A DNA stretch of 24,156 nt from Caldifarciminota bacterium. GTDB lineage: Bacteria > WOR-3 > Hydrothermia > WGAB01. The stretch is from contig WGAB01000027.1 in assembly GCA_015489295.1 (NCBI GenBank), positions 1 through 24,156 of the forward strand, read 5' to 3'. Positions 1-8,313 of this stretch are shown here, piece by piece; positions within the stretch are counted from its first letter, which is position 1, and each line of letters begins with the position of its first letter. The translations under genes were made by a program, and so were the position numbers. The notes below the pieces were generated by a model that was not told where the DNA came from, ran no database searches, and was given only the letters and a program-made list of their open reading frames with translations.

Positions 1-360
1 CTCCAGAAGCAGGTCCGTGGCTTCGGTCAGGACCAGGGCGAAGGCGGTGTCCACCACATCCGAGGAGGTGAGGCCGTAATGGATCCAGCGGCCCTCCTCG
101 CCCACGCGCTCCTCGAGGGCCATCAGAAAGGCCACCACATCGTGGTGGGTTTCCTGTTCCAGTTCCAGGGCGCGGCGGGCCAGGTCTTCCGGGGGCCAGT
201 TGCGGAGCCGTTCCTCCACCCGGGCGAAGGTGCCCTTCGGAATCCGGCCGTGTTCCTCCAGCACCTGGAGCACGGCGAGTTCCACCCAGAGCCAGGTCTG
301 GTACCGGTGCTCCAGGGTAAACAGCCGGGCGATTTCGGGCCGCTGATACCGGGCGATCAC
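1..360 (-). CDS. purB: Adenylosuccinate lyase, N-terminal 120 residues (3' end outside window)
   Basis: Adenylosuccinate lyase acts twice in purine synthesis: it releases fumarate from SAICAR and from adenylosuccinate in the cytoplasm. The visible N-terminus (MIARYQRPEI) matches the family opening, and residues 94-105 carry the conserved HYGLTSSDVVDT segment that helps build the active site. The signature loop and the rest of the protein lie beyond position 1. The start is a GTG at 360-358 whose last two bases form part of the TGA stop of the upstream mscS gene (GTGA overlap), so translation is probably coupled. It is the last visible gene of the minus-strand operon that begins with ctpA. The sister enzyme gene purA is about 12.6 kb away on the other strand. 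Identification is confident despite the truncation. Confidence 0.93.
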   Translation of the reverse strand, partial: MIARYQRPEIARLFTLEHRYQTWLWVELAVLQVLEEHGRIPKGTFARVEERLRNWPPEDLARRALELEQETHHDVVAFLMALEERVGEEGRWIHYGLTSSDVVDTAFALVLTEATDLLLE

Positions 361-1202
361 GGGGCTTTCGCCTCTTCCAGGGGGTTGACGATATGCACCA
401 CCCGCTGGGGATACGGGATGGTGATGCCAGCCTCATCCAGCGCCTTTTTCACGCCGCCCACCAGGGTATCCTTGGCACGCAAGATGTCGGTGCGTTTGAT
501 CCAGACCATCACCTTGAGGTTGACGGAGGAATCGCCCAGGGACGAGACCATGATGATGGGCTGGGGTTCCATGAGGAACACCGGGTTTTCGTCCAGGAAC
601 CGGCGGATGACCTCCTTTGCCCGGTCGATGTCGTCTTCGTAAGAGATGCCCACCTCCAGGTCGATGCGGCGGATGTCGTAGGCCGTAAAGGTTTTTACGG
701 TGCTCTTGAGGATGTTCTCGTTGGGCACCCGGAGCAGTACGTTGTCGAAGGTGCGCAGGCGGGTGGAAAGCAGGCCCACCGACAGCACGATGCCGGTTTG
801 GCCGTTCACCTCGATGACGTCGCCCACCGAAAACGGTCGTTCAAACAGCAGGAACAGGCCGGAAATCAGGTTGGACACCGAGGTTTGGGCGGCGAAGCCG
901 ATGGCCACGGAAAACAGGCCCAGGGCGGTAAAGATGCCGGCCGGGTTCACGCCGAACACGGCCAGCACCCACACCGCGGCCACGAGGTACACCGCGTAGC
1001 CGTAGAGGGTTTGGATGAGCACCCGGGTGTGGGTGGCAGCCTTGCGGGTGAACCGGGGGATCAGGCGTTTGCGGCCGAGTTTGTCGGCAATCCGGGCCAG
1101 CAGGAAAATGAGGACGGCCCACAGCAGTTTCAGGCCCCAGCGGACCAGGAACAAGCCCGCGGCCCGGAGCCAGGTTTCACCGGAAAGCCACAGGTTTTCC
1201 AT
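357..1202 (-). CDS. Small-conductance mechanosensitive channel, MscS family
   Basis: The 281-residue product is a compact MscS-type channel that would open under membrane tension to release osmolytes. Hydrophobic segments lie near residues 12-37, 65-86 and 90-120. The last is the pore-lining helix, rich in Gly and Ala, and leads into the conserved stretch FAAQTSVSNLISGLFLLFER. The family's beta domain follows (RPFSVGDVIEVNG, then RVPNENIL), and a soluble alpha/beta domain ends the protein. The start ATG at 1202 is preceded by a GGGAG-like ribosome site and lies one base after the stop of the DUF432 gene. Its stop overlaps the purB start. The combination with DUF432 suggests a functional pair. 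The length is typical of a minimal three-helix MscS. Confidence 0.92.
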   Translation of the reverse strand: MENLWLSGETWLRAAGLFLVRWGLKLLWAVLIFLLARIADKLGRKRLIPRFTRKAATHTRVLIQTLYGYAVYLVAAVWVLAVFGVNPAGIFTALGLFSVAIGFAAQTSVSNLISGLFLLFERPFSVGDVIEVNGQTGIVLSVGLLSTRLRTFDNVLLRVPNENILKSTVKTFTAYDIRRIDLEVGISYEDDIDRAKEVIRRFLDENPVFLMEPQPIIMVSSLGDSSVNLKVMVWIKRTDILRAKDTLVGGVKKALDEAGITIPYPQRVVHIVNPLEEAKAP

Positions 1203-1203
1203 G

Positions 1204-1938
1204 TCAGATCAACTCCCGAAAGATCAGGCTTTTCAGGGTTCGGCTGGCCACCCGGGCGAGGCCGCGTTTCCGGACGTTTTCCAGACCTCGGCGGATCTCG
1301 CGGGCCTTTTTGTCCGGAGCCCGGTCGGTATAGCGGATCTCGATGCCGCCGTCGCGAACCATATGGACTTCCACCACCTCAGCCACCAGGAGGCCCTCCC
1401 GTTCGTACAGGGAGAGCTGATAGGAGTCCACCATCAGGTGGTCCAGCACCTGCTCGGTGCCGGAGGCATTGTAGAGTTCCAGGGGCAGGGCCACGGTGCC
1501 CGCAGGGATCCGGTCGGCGGTCAGAGTACGGAACACGGGGGCCAGGAAGTAGTAGGCCAGTTCCCCTTCGGTGGGCGGGCCTTCCCAGGAGGTTTGCAGG
1601 TCCAGGGGGCTCAGGCTGCCCAGGAGAATGCGGTGGTTCCCCTTTTCGACGAAGATCTCGTACTGCACCGGCAACAGGGTGTACAGGGTGGTGCGGGTGT
1701 CCACCGGCACCTTCAGGGGTTCTTCAAAGCGGATGAGAACCGGCAGATCCAGGTAATCGGGCAGGGCCACCAGGGTGTAGCCCTCGAGTTCGGTGAGCAC
1801 CACCCGGGCGTCCAGGACCTCGCCGCTCTGGTCTTCAAAGCGTACGCGCCAGAGTTCCGGGTCGCGGCGGGTGAGCACCACCCGCCGGCGACCCAGGGTG
1901 AGTTGGGTTTCCGGAGCCTGGACAGGTTGGCGGATCAT
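1204..1938 (-). CDS. DUF432 family protein
   Basis: This 244-residue protein has no signal peptide or membrane segment. It is dominated by beta-prone stretches (for example LVALPDYLDLPVLIRFEEPL) and ends in a basic helical segment with many Arg and Lys. Its overall pattern matches my memory of DUF432, a family first noted in archaea and often encoded beside MscS channels; no biochemical function is established. Here it sits directly upstream of an MscS gene with a one-base gap. Its ATG overlaps the stop of the MBL-fold gene by four bases (ATGA), so all three are probably co-translated. A role as a cytosolic modulator of the channel is inference from context. Family assignment is by eye and should be confirmed with a profile search. 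Confidence 0.72.
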   Translation of the reverse strand: MIRQPVQAPETQLTLGRRRVVLTRRDPELWRVRFEDQSGEVLDARVVLTELEGYTLVALPDYLDLPVLIRFEEPLKVPVDTRTTLYTLLPVQYEIFVEKGNHRILLGSLSPLDLQTSWEGPPTEGELAYYFLAPVFRTLTADRIPAGTVALPLELYNASGTEQVLDHLMVDSYQLSLYEREGLLVAEVVEVHMVRDGGIEIRYTDRAPDKKAREIRRGLENVRKRGLARVASRTLKSLIFRELI

Positions 1939-2648
1939 TCGGCCGTTTCGCCGGGGTTCAACACGATCAGGCGGTCCCGGTATTCCGGTGCCAGGGCGTT
2001 CCGGAACTCCTCGGGGGTGCCGGTGAGCACCGGGAAGGTTTTGTAGTGCATGGGGATGATCCAGCGGGGCTCCAGTTTCTTGACCACGTAGGCGGCCTCT
2101 TCGGGCCCCAGGGTAAACAGCGAGCCAATGGGCACGAGCAGGAGGTCCGGATGGTACAGCTCCCGGATGGCGTCCAGGGTGCCGATGAGGCCGGTATCGC
2201 CCATGTGGTAAATGCGGAAGCCGTTTTCCAGGGTGAGGATGACGCCGGTGGGATCGCCGCCCGGGATCAGGGTGCCGTTGTCGTCGATGGCCGAGGAGTG
2301 GGTGGCTTCTACCATGGTCACCGCCAGGTCACCGTGCCGGTAGGTGCCGCCGATGTTCATGCCCACGAGGTTCGTGAGGCCCTTTTTGGACAGGTACAGG
2401 GTGATCTCGTAGATGGCCACCACGGTGGCACCGGTGTTCCGGGCGATTTCCACGGTATTGCCGATGTGGTCGCCGTGGCCGTGGGTGATGACGATGAGGT
2501 CGGCCTTCTGGAGGCTCTCCTTGGCACCGGCGGGGGCCGCCGGATGGTCCAGCCAGGGGTCGATCAGCACCACCTTGCCCCCCGGCGTTTCCACTTTAAA
2601 GGCCGAATGGCCGTACCAGGTAACCTTTGCACCTTCAAGCCTTGCCAT
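1935..2648 (-). CDS. MBL-fold metal-dependent hydrolase (UPF0173 type)
   Basis: The 237-residue protein shows the metallo-beta-lactamase fold. An opening WYGHSAF strand is followed by the metal motif THGHGDHIG at residues 55-63 (His56, His58, Asp60, His61), then EATHSS, HMGDTG and a late PMHYKTFP histidine. The length and the first strand match the UPF0173 group, which is annotated as hydrolases related to L-ascorbate-6-phosphate lactonase; the true substrate is generally unknown. The start ATG at 2648 has a strong AGGAGG ribosome site. It lies 19 bases after the apgM stop and overlaps the DUF432 start by four bases. No signal peptide is present, so it is cytoplasmic. The fold is certain and the specific reaction is not. 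Confidence 0.9.
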   Translation of the reverse strand: MARLEGAKVTWYGHSAFKVETPGGKVVLIDPWLDHPAAPAGAKESLQKADLIVITHGHGDHIGNTVEIARNTGATVVAIYEITLYLSKKGLTNLVGMNIGGTYRHGDLAVTMVEATHSSAIDDNGTLIPGGDPTGVILTLENGFRIYHMGDTGLIGTLDAIRELYHPDLLLVPIGSLFTLGPEEAAYVVKKLEPRWIIPMHYKTFPVLTGTPEEFRNALAPEYRDRLIVLNPGETAE

Positions 2649-2667
2649 GGCTCACCTCCTGTTCCGG

Positions 2668-3885
2668 CTACGCACCGAACTTTTTCAGACGGCCGGCAGC
2701 GGCGAGCAGCAGGGGCATCACCTCCAGGGAAGAGAAGATGCCCAGGGAGCCCTGCCGGCAGGTTTTTTCGTTGAAGGTCTCCAGGCCATCGATGCCGGCG
2801 TAGCCGTTGCGGCTATAGAGCAGAAAGGGGTTCAGGTGCCAGGAGTGGCTTTTGAGCAGGCACGGCGTAGGGTGATCGCCGGTAACGGCGACCACGTCGA
2901 AGCCAAGGTCCAAGAGTTCGGGCAGGTAGGCGTCCAGTTCCTCGATTTTCTTGACCTTTCCGGGGAAATTGCCGTCCTCGCCCATCTTGTCGGGGTCCTT
3001 GAAGTGAAGATACACGAAGTCGTAGTCGGCCCCGTGGTCCCGGAGATAGGCCACTTCCTCGTCGAAGGTGTTGAGGTTCAGGGGAGTGTCCATTCCCAGG
3101 AGCCGGGTGACCCCGCGGTACATGGGATAGGCGGCCAGGGCCAGGGGCCTGAGCTGGAACCGCTCCGCAAAGGGTTCCAGTTTGGGCAGGCTGGCAAACC
3201 CCCGGAGCAGGATGCCGTTGGCCTTGGGCTCGTCCTTGAGCACCTCCCGGGCCTTTTTCAGGAAGGCCTTGACCACCCGGGCGGTTTCCCGCGACTTGAA
3301 GTCGCGGCCCTGGGGCTCGATGGGAAAGGCGCCCTCTTTTTGGGGATCGGTATCCGGCAGGTTGGCCCCCAGGCCCTCGCCCCGGAACACCACCACGAAC
3401 CGGTGCTCCTTGCCGGGTTCCAGCAGGATTTCCACGTCTTCGATATGGCGGATCTGGGCCCGGAGCTTGTCCACGAGGCGTTTGCACTCCTCGCTGGAAA
3501 TGCGGCCGGCGCGGCGGTCGATGACCCGGCCCTCGGCGTCGAAGGTGGCGAAGTTGCCGCGGGCGGCCACATCGCCGGGCCGGAGTTCCATGCCGATGCC
3601 GTAGGCCTCCAGCACACCGCGGCCGATTTCGTGCTCCACGGGATCGTAGCCAAAGAGGGCGAGGTGGGCAGGGCCGGAACCCGGGGTGATGCCACGGGCC
3701 ACCGGGATCGTGAGGCCCAGGGCGGAACGGGAGGCCAAACGGTCCAGGTTCGGGGTTTGGGCTGCCTCCAGGGCGGTTTGGTTCCCGAAATCGGGGTGGG
3801 GCACACCGCCCAGGCCGTCGGCCACCACCAGCAGGATCCGTCCCCCCTGGCTCTTTAAAACCTCCTTCAGCACGCGCCGGTCCAC
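2668..3885 (-). CDS. apgM: 2,3-bisphosphoglycerate-independent phosphoglycerate mutase, archaeal type
   Basis: This enzyme interconverts 3- and 2-phosphoglycerate in glycolysis and gluconeogenesis. The 405-residue length fits the short archaeal-type family rather than the ~510-residue GpmI. Visible alkaline-phosphatase-superfamily features are the metal site VVADGLGG (Asp23), the probable nucleophile Ser70 in TPGSGPAHLALFGYDP, a central DFVYLHFKDPDKMGEDGN segment, and the C-terminal metal site VTGDHPTPC followed by SHSWH. The start is a GTG at 3885 with an AGGAGG site seven bases upstream, 34 bases after the ctpA stop, so it belongs to the same transcript. Archaeal-type mutases are also found in scattered bacteria, many of them thermophiles. 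The identification is strong. Confidence 0.94.
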   Translation of the reverse strand: MDRRVLKEVLKSQGGRILLVVADGLGGVPHPDFGNQTALEAAQTPNLDRLASRSALGLTIPVARGITPGSGPAHLALFGYDPVEHEIGRGVLEAYGIGMELRPGDVAARGNFATFDAEGRVIDRRAGRISSEECKRLVDKLRAQIRHIEDVEILLEPGKEHRFVVVFRGEGLGANLPDTDPQKEGAFPIEPQGRDFKSRETARVVKAFLKKAREVLKDEPKANGILLRGFASLPKLEPFAERFQLRPLALAAYPMYRGVTRLLGMDTPLNLNTFDEEVAYLRDHGADYDFVYLHFKDPDKMGEDGNFPGKVKKIEELDAYLPELLDLGFDVVAVTGDHPTPCLLKSHSWHLNPFLLYSRNGYAGIDGLETFNEKTCRQGSLGIFSSLEVMPLLLAAAGRLKKFGA

Positions 3886-3919
3886 GGCACAGCCTCCTTC
3901 TTTTTGGTTTGCGGCCTCC

Positions 3920-5491
3920 TCAGCGGAGGGAGATCTCCTGAAAGAGATCCTGGGTGGTCCGGGCCTTGCGGAGCAGGTTCTCCGCGGTGGCCAGTACCGG
4001 ATCTCGCTTCAAGGCAAAGCGGTAACGCCCCTGGATGCCCCAGTACTTCTCGGCGATCTCCAGGGAGAGCCAGTAGCGGAAGTCTTCCCGGGCCTCGTCG
4101 AACTCCTCGTCGGTGAAGTCCAGGTGTTTTTCCTCCCGCAGGTAGGTTTTGAGATCCTCCAGGTCGGCATCGGTGATCCGCAGGTCCTCGTCCCGTTGGA
4201 TTTCGGGATGCTTCTGGGAGTACCGGACGGCGAAGTCAAACAGCGCGCCCTTGGTAACAGCTTCCACCACCGGTTTGGGAGGCTGCGGGGGCACAACCAC
4301 CGTGTCGGGGGTGATGCCTCCGCCCCCGTACACCGGGCGCTTCAGGCGGAGGGTGTGGTAGGTGAGGGTTTCCAGGGTATCCTGGTCCAGGGTGTCGGTT
4401 TCCAGCGAGTCCAGGTCGTTGAGGCTCTTGCGGGGGCGGTGGATACAGCGGCCCGAGGGCGTGTAGTAGTAGGCGGTGGTGAGTTTGAGTTCGTACCCGT
4501 AGCCCAGGGGATAGATGCGCTGCACCGAGCCCTTGCCGAAGGTGGTATCGCCCACGATGAGGGCGCGGTCCCAGTCCTGCAGGGCACCGGACACGATTTC
4601 CGAGGCCGAGGCAGAGCCCCTGTTGACCAGGACCACCACCGGCAGGGTGTCGGCCACCTCTGGCCCGAAGGGGGCCCGAAGCACGGTATCGGCCTCGGGG
4701 ATGCGGCCCCGGGTGGACACCACGATACTGCCCTCCGGCAGGAACAGGCTGGACACCCGGAGGGCTTCCCGGAGCAGGCCGCCGGGGTTGCTGCGCAGGT
4801 CCAGCACGAACCGTCGGGCACCCTGGGCCAGCAGGCTGTCCAGGGCGGCCTTCACCTCCCGGCTGGCCATCTCCGAAAAGGTGGTGAGCCGCACGTAGCC
4901 GATGTGGTCGTCGAGCAGGGTGTAGAAGGGCACGGCATGGATCTCGATGATGGCCCGGGTGATGGTGACATCGAAGGGCTCGTCCAGGCCGGGCCGCTGG
5001 ATGGTGATGGTCACCTTGGTGCCCGGACGGCCGCGCAGGAGCTTTACGGCCTTCTGCAGCTTGATCCCCCGGGTGGATTTGCCCTCGATCTTGATGATTC
5101 GGTCACCGGCCCGGAGTCCCGCCCGGTAGGCTGGCGTGCCTTCGATGGGCGCGATGATGGTGAGCCAGCCGTCCCGGATGCCGATCTGGATCCCCAGGCC
5201 GCCGAACCGGCCCTGGGTTTGCACCATCCACTCCTGGGACTCTTCAGGCGTGAGCAGGGCCGAGAAGGGGTCCAGGTCCTGCACCATCCCCTGGATGCCC
5301 GATTCGATCAGTTTCACCGGATCCTTTTCGGTCACGTACTTCCGCTCGATCTGCACGAGGGCGCGGGTAAAGACCTCCAGCATTTGGCGTTTGGTAACGG
5401 TCCGCTGGTAATTGTCGTACAGGGTGGCCCCAAGGGCCCCGATGACCAAGGCGAAGAGAAGTCCTGCGGAGTTTCTGAGACGTCGCTTCAT
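3920..5491 (-). CDS. ctpA: C-terminal processing peptidase, S41 family
   Basis: A 523-residue envelope protease that cleaves substrates near their C-termini. An uncleaved-looking N-terminal membrane anchor (residues 9-25) is followed by a PDZ domain at about 90-175 and the S41 catalytic domain at about 190-345. The catalytic Ser lies in GSASASEIV (residues 292-300) and the catalytic Lys is Lys320 in FGKGSVQ. A PSGRCIHRP segment follows. From about residue 360 there is a long tail with GGGGITPD and then charged helices, an arrangement I associate with Bacteroidetes-like CtpA homologues. It is the first gene of the minus-strand operon. Its ATG lies nine bases from a TAAAAT box and has no clear ribosome site, pointing to a very short leader. 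Confidence 0.94.
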   Translation of the reverse strand: MKRRLRNSAGLLFALVIGALGATLYDNYQRTVTKRQMLEVFTRALVQIERKYVTEKDPVKLIESGIQGMVQDLDPFSALLTPEESQEWMVQTQGRFGGLGIQIGIRDGWLTIIAPIEGTPAYRAGLRAGDRIIKIEGKSTRGIKLQKAVKLLRGRPGTKVTITIQRPGLDEPFDVTITRAIIEIHAVPFYTLLDDHIGYVRLTTFSEMASREVKAALDSLLAQGARRFVLDLRSNPGGLLREALRVSSLFLPEGSIVVSTRGRIPEADTVLRAPFGPEVADTLPVVVLVNRGSASASEIVSGALQDWDRALIVGDTTFGKGSVQRIYPLGYGYELKLTTAYYYTPSGRCIHRPRKSLNDLDSLETDTLDQDTLETLTYHTLRLKRPVYGGGGITPDTVVVPPQPPKPVVEAVTKGALFDFAVRYSQKHPEIQRDEDLRITDADLEDLKTYLREEKHLDFTDEEFDEAREDFRYWLSLEIAEKYWGIQGRYRFALKRDPVLATAENLLRKARTTQDLFQEISLR

Positions 5492-5500
5492 ATCGGCCCA

Positions 5501-5530
5501 ATTTTACGCCGTCCGGCGGCATCGGGGCAA
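5501..5530 (-). promoter_or_regulatory. Predicted promoter of the ctpA operon, near-leaderless
   Basis: On the minus strand TTGCCC (5530-5525), an 18-base spacer and TAAAAT (5506-5501) form a sigma70-like promoter. The -10 box ends nine bases before the ctpA ATG, so transcription would begin about three bases before the start codon. No Shine-Dalgarno sequence is visible. Confidence 0.6.
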
Positions 5531-5563
5531 ATGGCGACGGCCACGAAACGATCCCGGAGCGCC

Positions 5564-5590
5564 GGAGAAAGTCCGGAGGCCGGTTTCTCC
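5564..5590. repeat. Inverted repeat GGAGAAA/TTTCTCC upstream of the xanthine dehydrogenase operon
   Basis: Perfect seven-base arms at 5564-5570 and 5584-5590 flank a G+C-rich centre that contains two CCGG blocks. The right arm falls where a -35 element for the TATAAT box at 5608 would lie (17-base spacing). This makes it a candidate operator for the divergent ctpA/xdh region. No regulator gene is adjacent, and G+C-rich DNA produces such arms by chance, so support is modest. Confidence 0.35.
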
Positions 5591-5607
5591 CTCCCCGATG
5601 CGAGGGC

Positions 5608-5613
5608 TATAAT
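5608..5613 (+). promoter_or_regulatory. TATAAT -10 box of the xanthine dehydrogenase operon (leaderless)
   Basis: A consensus TATAAT ends seven bases before the ATG at 5621. The predicted start site (about 5620) therefore nearly coincides with the start codon. There is no ribosome-binding site in the interval. The -35 region (TTCTCC at 5585-5590) is weak. Confidence 0.65.
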
Positions 5614-5620
5614 AGGCGTA

Positions 5621-7849
5621 ATGGATCACGTGGTGGGAAAGCCTGTCCGCCGGCGGGACGGCCGCGAAAAGACCGCCGGCATCCTGCGGTACGTGGCCGA
5701 TCTGGAGGTGCCCCACCTGCTCCACGGTGCCATCTACCGGTCGCCTGTGCCCCACGGCCTCCTCAAAGCCATCCACCTGGAGCCCGACTTTCCCTGGCAC
5801 GAGTTCGTGGTGGTCACAGCCCGCGATATTCCCGGCGAAAACCGGAACCCCATGATCCTGCCCGACCAGCCGTTTCTGGCCGAGGACCGGGTGAAGTACA
5901 TCGGCGAGCCCGTGGTGCTCCTGGCCCATTCCGATCCCCGGAAGGTTCGGCAGGCCCTGGAGCACATCCACCTGGACATCGAGCCCCTGTCCGCGGTGTA
6001 CACCATCGAAGAGGCGCTGGCCCCCCAGGCCCCTGCCGTGTACCCGCCCGACAACGTGTTTGTGCGGTACGAGATCCGGCAGGGCGACCCCGAACCGGTG
6101 TTCCAGGACCCCGAGGTTCGGGTGGTGGAAGCCGAGTACCGCACCGGGTTTCAGGAGCACGTGTACCTGGAACCCCAGGGAATGCTGGCCCTGTACCGCC
6201 CTGGCGACGACATCAAGATCGTGGGCAGCATGCAGTGCCCCTTTTACGTGCAGAACGCCCTGCGTGCCCTGACCGGTGGCCGGGAGGTGGAGGTGGAGCA
6301 GGCGCCCACAGGTGGGGGCTTCGGCGGCAAAGAGGAGTATCCTTCGCTGCTGGCGGCCTACGCGTACCTCCTGGCCCTGAAGGCCCGGCGGCCGGTGCGC
6401 ATCCTGTATGACCGCCATGAGGACATGGCGTACACCACGAAACGGCACGCGTCTCTGATCCGCCACCGCACGGCCCTGGGCGCCGATGGCCGAATCCGGG
6501 CCATGGAGATCGAGGTGTACCTGAACGCCGGGGCCTATGCCACCCTGAGCCCGGTGGTGCTGGCCCGGGGCATCCTCCACGCCACCGGCGTGTACCACAT
6601 CCCGAACGTGGTGATTCGGGGATACGCGGTGGCCACCAACCTTCCTCCCAGCGGGGCCTTTCGCGGCTTCGGCGCGCCCCAAACTCTCTTTGCCCTGGAA
6701 CGGCACATGGACCTCCTGGCCCGGCAGGTTGGCGAGGACCCGATCACCTTCCGGGAGCGGCACCTCCTGCGCACCGGCCAAACCTTTCCCACCGGCGAGG
6801 TGGTGCGCCAGGGTGAACGGATCGAAGCCGTGTTCCGCCGGGCTTTGGAGGTTTCGCGATTCCGGGAACGCCGTCGGGAGATCGAGGCGGCGAACCGAAG
6901 GAGCCCCAGGGTCCAGCGGGGGATCGGGCTGGCGCTGTTCCTGCACGGCGCTGGGTTCACCGGCAGCGGCGAAAAGAAACTGGCTTCCCGGGTACGGCTT
7001 GAACTGCACCCCGACGGCGCCCTGTGGATCCGCATCGGCTCCGTTGACATGGGTCAGGGCACCCTGACGGTGTTAAGCCAGATCGTGGCCGATGCCGTGG
7101 GCGCACCGCTGGACCAGGTGCGGTACGCCACCCCCAACACCCGGTACAACGAGGACAGCGGCCCCACGGTGGCTTCCCGTACCGTGATGGTGGTGGGTGG
7201 CCTCCTGGCCCAGGCTGGCCGGAGGATCCGGGCCGAACTGGAAACGGCCCTGGGGCGTCCTGTGACCTCCCCTGAAGCGTACCGGCAAGCCGTACAGGCC
7301 CTCTTTGCCCGCCGTTCCGGAACCCTTGAGGTGGTAGAACAGTTCCAGCTGCCTCCGGAGGTGAAGTGGGACGAGGAACGGTTCCGGGGTAAGGCCTACC
7401 TGGATTACGCCTGGGCCTGCTATGTGGCCGAGGTGGAGGTGGATCTTGCCACCTACCGGGTCAGGCCCACCCGGTTCGTGGCCGTCCAGGACGTGGGAAC
7501 CGTGGTGAATCCGCTGCTGGCCGAGGGCCAGGTGCACGGCGGTGTGGCCCAGGGGATCGGCTTCGCCCTGATGGAGAACCTGCAGGTTCAGGACGGCCGG
7601 TTTGTCCAGAGCCGGTTGGCGGAGTACATCATTCCGACCGCGCTGGATGTGCCTTCGGAGTTTGAGGTGGAGTTCCTGTACCAGGAGGGTGATCCTCCGC
7701 GGGGGCTTGGGGAATTGCCCATGGACGGCTCGGCTCCGGCCGTGATCAACGCCGTGGTCCACGCCCTGGGAACGGAGATTTTCCAGATCCCTGCCACGCC
7801 CGACCGGCTTTGGGCATGGCACAAAGCCGCCAGGGAGGCCTCGTCGTGA
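5621..7849 (+). CDS. xdhA: Xanthine dehydrogenase-type molybdenum hydroxylase, molybdopterin-binding subunit
   Basis: The 742-residue catalytic subunit hydroxylates a purine or similar heterocycle at a sulfurated molybdenum cofactor. The N-terminal hammerhead domain starts at GKPVRRRDGREKTAG. Active-site landmarks are PTGGGFGGKE (Glu238), ARGILH (Arg316), GAFRGFG (Phe350) and GLGELP (Glu698). These align by eye with Glu802, Arg880, Phe914 and Glu1261 of bovine xanthine oxidoreductase; the Glu/Arg pair distinguishes xanthine dehydrogenases from aldehyde oxidases. The CO dehydrogenase motif AYxCSFR is absent. I chose ATG 5621 because the hammerhead begins there and a TATAAT box lies just upstream. 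The frame stays open far upstream, but that stretch is antisense to ctpA. It is the first of four overlapping genes; its stop overlaps the next start. Confidence 0.93.
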   Translation: MDHVVGKPVRRRDGREKTAGILRYVADLEVPHLLHGAIYRSPVPHGLLKAIHLEPDFPWHEFVVVTARDIPGENRNPMILPDQPFLAEDRVKYIGEPVVLLAHSDPRKVRQALEHIHLDIEPLSAVYTIEEALAPQAPAVYPPDNVFVRYEIRQGDPEPVFQDPEVRVVEAEYRTGFQEHVYLEPQGMLALYRPGDDIKIVGSMQCPFYVQNALRALTGGREVEVEQAPTGGGFGGKEEYPSLLAAYAYLLALKARRPVRILYDRHEDMAYTTKRHASLIRHRTALGADGRIRAMEIEVYLNAGAYATLSPVVLARGILHATGVYHIPNVVIRGYAVATNLPPSGAFRGFGAPQTLFALERHMDLLARQVGEDPITFRERHLLRTGQTFPTGEVVRQGERIEAVFRRALEVSRFRERRREIEAANRRSPRVQRGIGLALFLHGAGFTGSGEKKLASRVRLELHPDGALWIRIGSVDMGQGTLTVLSQIVADAVGAPLDQVRYATPNTRYNEDSGPTVASRTVMVVGGLLAQAGRRIRAELETALGRPVTSPEAYRQAVQALFARRSGTLEVVEQFQLPPEVKWDEERFRGKAYLDYAWACYVAEVEVDLATYRVRPTRFVAVQDVGTVVNPLLAEGQVHGGVAQGIGFALMENLQVQDGRFVQSRLAEYIIPTALDVPSEFEVEFLYQEGDPPRGLGELPMDGSAPAVINAVVHALGTEIFQIPATPDRLWAWHKAAREASS

Positions 7850-8313
7850 AGATCCGGTTCAAACTGAACGGCAAATGGGTGGAAACCGAAACCTCGCCCC
7901 CGGAACGGGCCCTGGACGTACTACGGGACCGTCTCGGCGTCATCTCCGTCAAGGAAGGCTGTGGCGAGGGGGAGTGTGGGGCCTGTTCCATCCTTTACAA
8001 CGGTCGCCAGGTGCTTTCCTGCCTGTTGCCGGCGACCCAGCTGGAGGGGGCGGAGGTGTGGACCGCAGAGGGGCTTCAGGACACCGAGGTCTTCGAGGCG
8101 TTCCTGGAATCCGATGCCCTCCAGTGCGGCTTTTGCACCCCGGGGTTTCTGGTGGCAGCGCACGCCTATGTGCTTCAGGGAGGATCCGCAGAGCCCCAGG
8201 CCATCCGCGAGGCCCTGGCAGGCAACCTGTGCCGGTGCACCGGCTATCTGCATATCGTTCAGGCCATCCGCAAGGCCCTGAGGAAACGCCATGCTGCACA
8301 TTCCCCGGAGTGA
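7846..8313 (+). CDS. Xanthine dehydrogenase-type iron-sulfur subunit (two [2Fe-2S])
   Basis: A 155-residue electron-transfer subunit that passes electrons from molybdenum to FAD. The plant-ferredoxin-type cluster uses Cys39, Cys44, Cys47 and Cys59 (GCGEGECGAC, then LSCLLP). The second, helical-domain cluster uses Cys94, Cys97, Cys129 and Cys131 (CGFCTPG and CRCTGY). The size is normal for the separate small subunit. The start is GTG 7846, which overlaps the Mo-subunit stop as GTGA and is preceded by a GGGAGG ribosome site at about 7833-7838. Extending to an upstream ATG (7810) would run inside the Mo-subunit gene without family similarity. Gene naming differs between species, so no symbol is given. 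The 3' end overlaps the FAD subunit by 23 bases. Confidence 0.94.
   Translation: MKIRFKLNGKWVETETSPPERALDVLRDRLGVISVKEGCGEGECGACSILYNGRQVLSCLLPATQLEGAEVWTAEGLQDTEVFEAFLESDALQCGFCTPGFLVAAHAYVLQGGSAEPQAIREALAGNLCRCTGYLHIVQAIRKALRKRHAAHSPE

Noticed and set aside
393..1736. Plus-strand reading frame of about 447 codons
   Set aside because: It lies opposite mscS and the DUF432 gene, has low-complexity composition and no recognisable domain.
3686..5620. Upstream in-frame extension of the Mo-subunit gene
   Set aside because: The stretch is antisense to ctpA, has no similarity to the family, and the hammerhead domain begins at ATG 5621 behind a TATAAT box.
5504..7009. Long minus-strand reading frame (about 500 codons) opposite the Mo subunit
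   Set aside because: It is His-, Gln- and Gly-rich without domains, typical of antisense frames in G+C-rich coding DNA; the plus-strand gene is unambiguous.
5621..7849. Carbon monoxide dehydrogenase large subunit (CoxL)
   Set aside because: The AYxCSFR active-site loop is absent; the loop reads GAFRGFG as in xanthine dehydrogenase.
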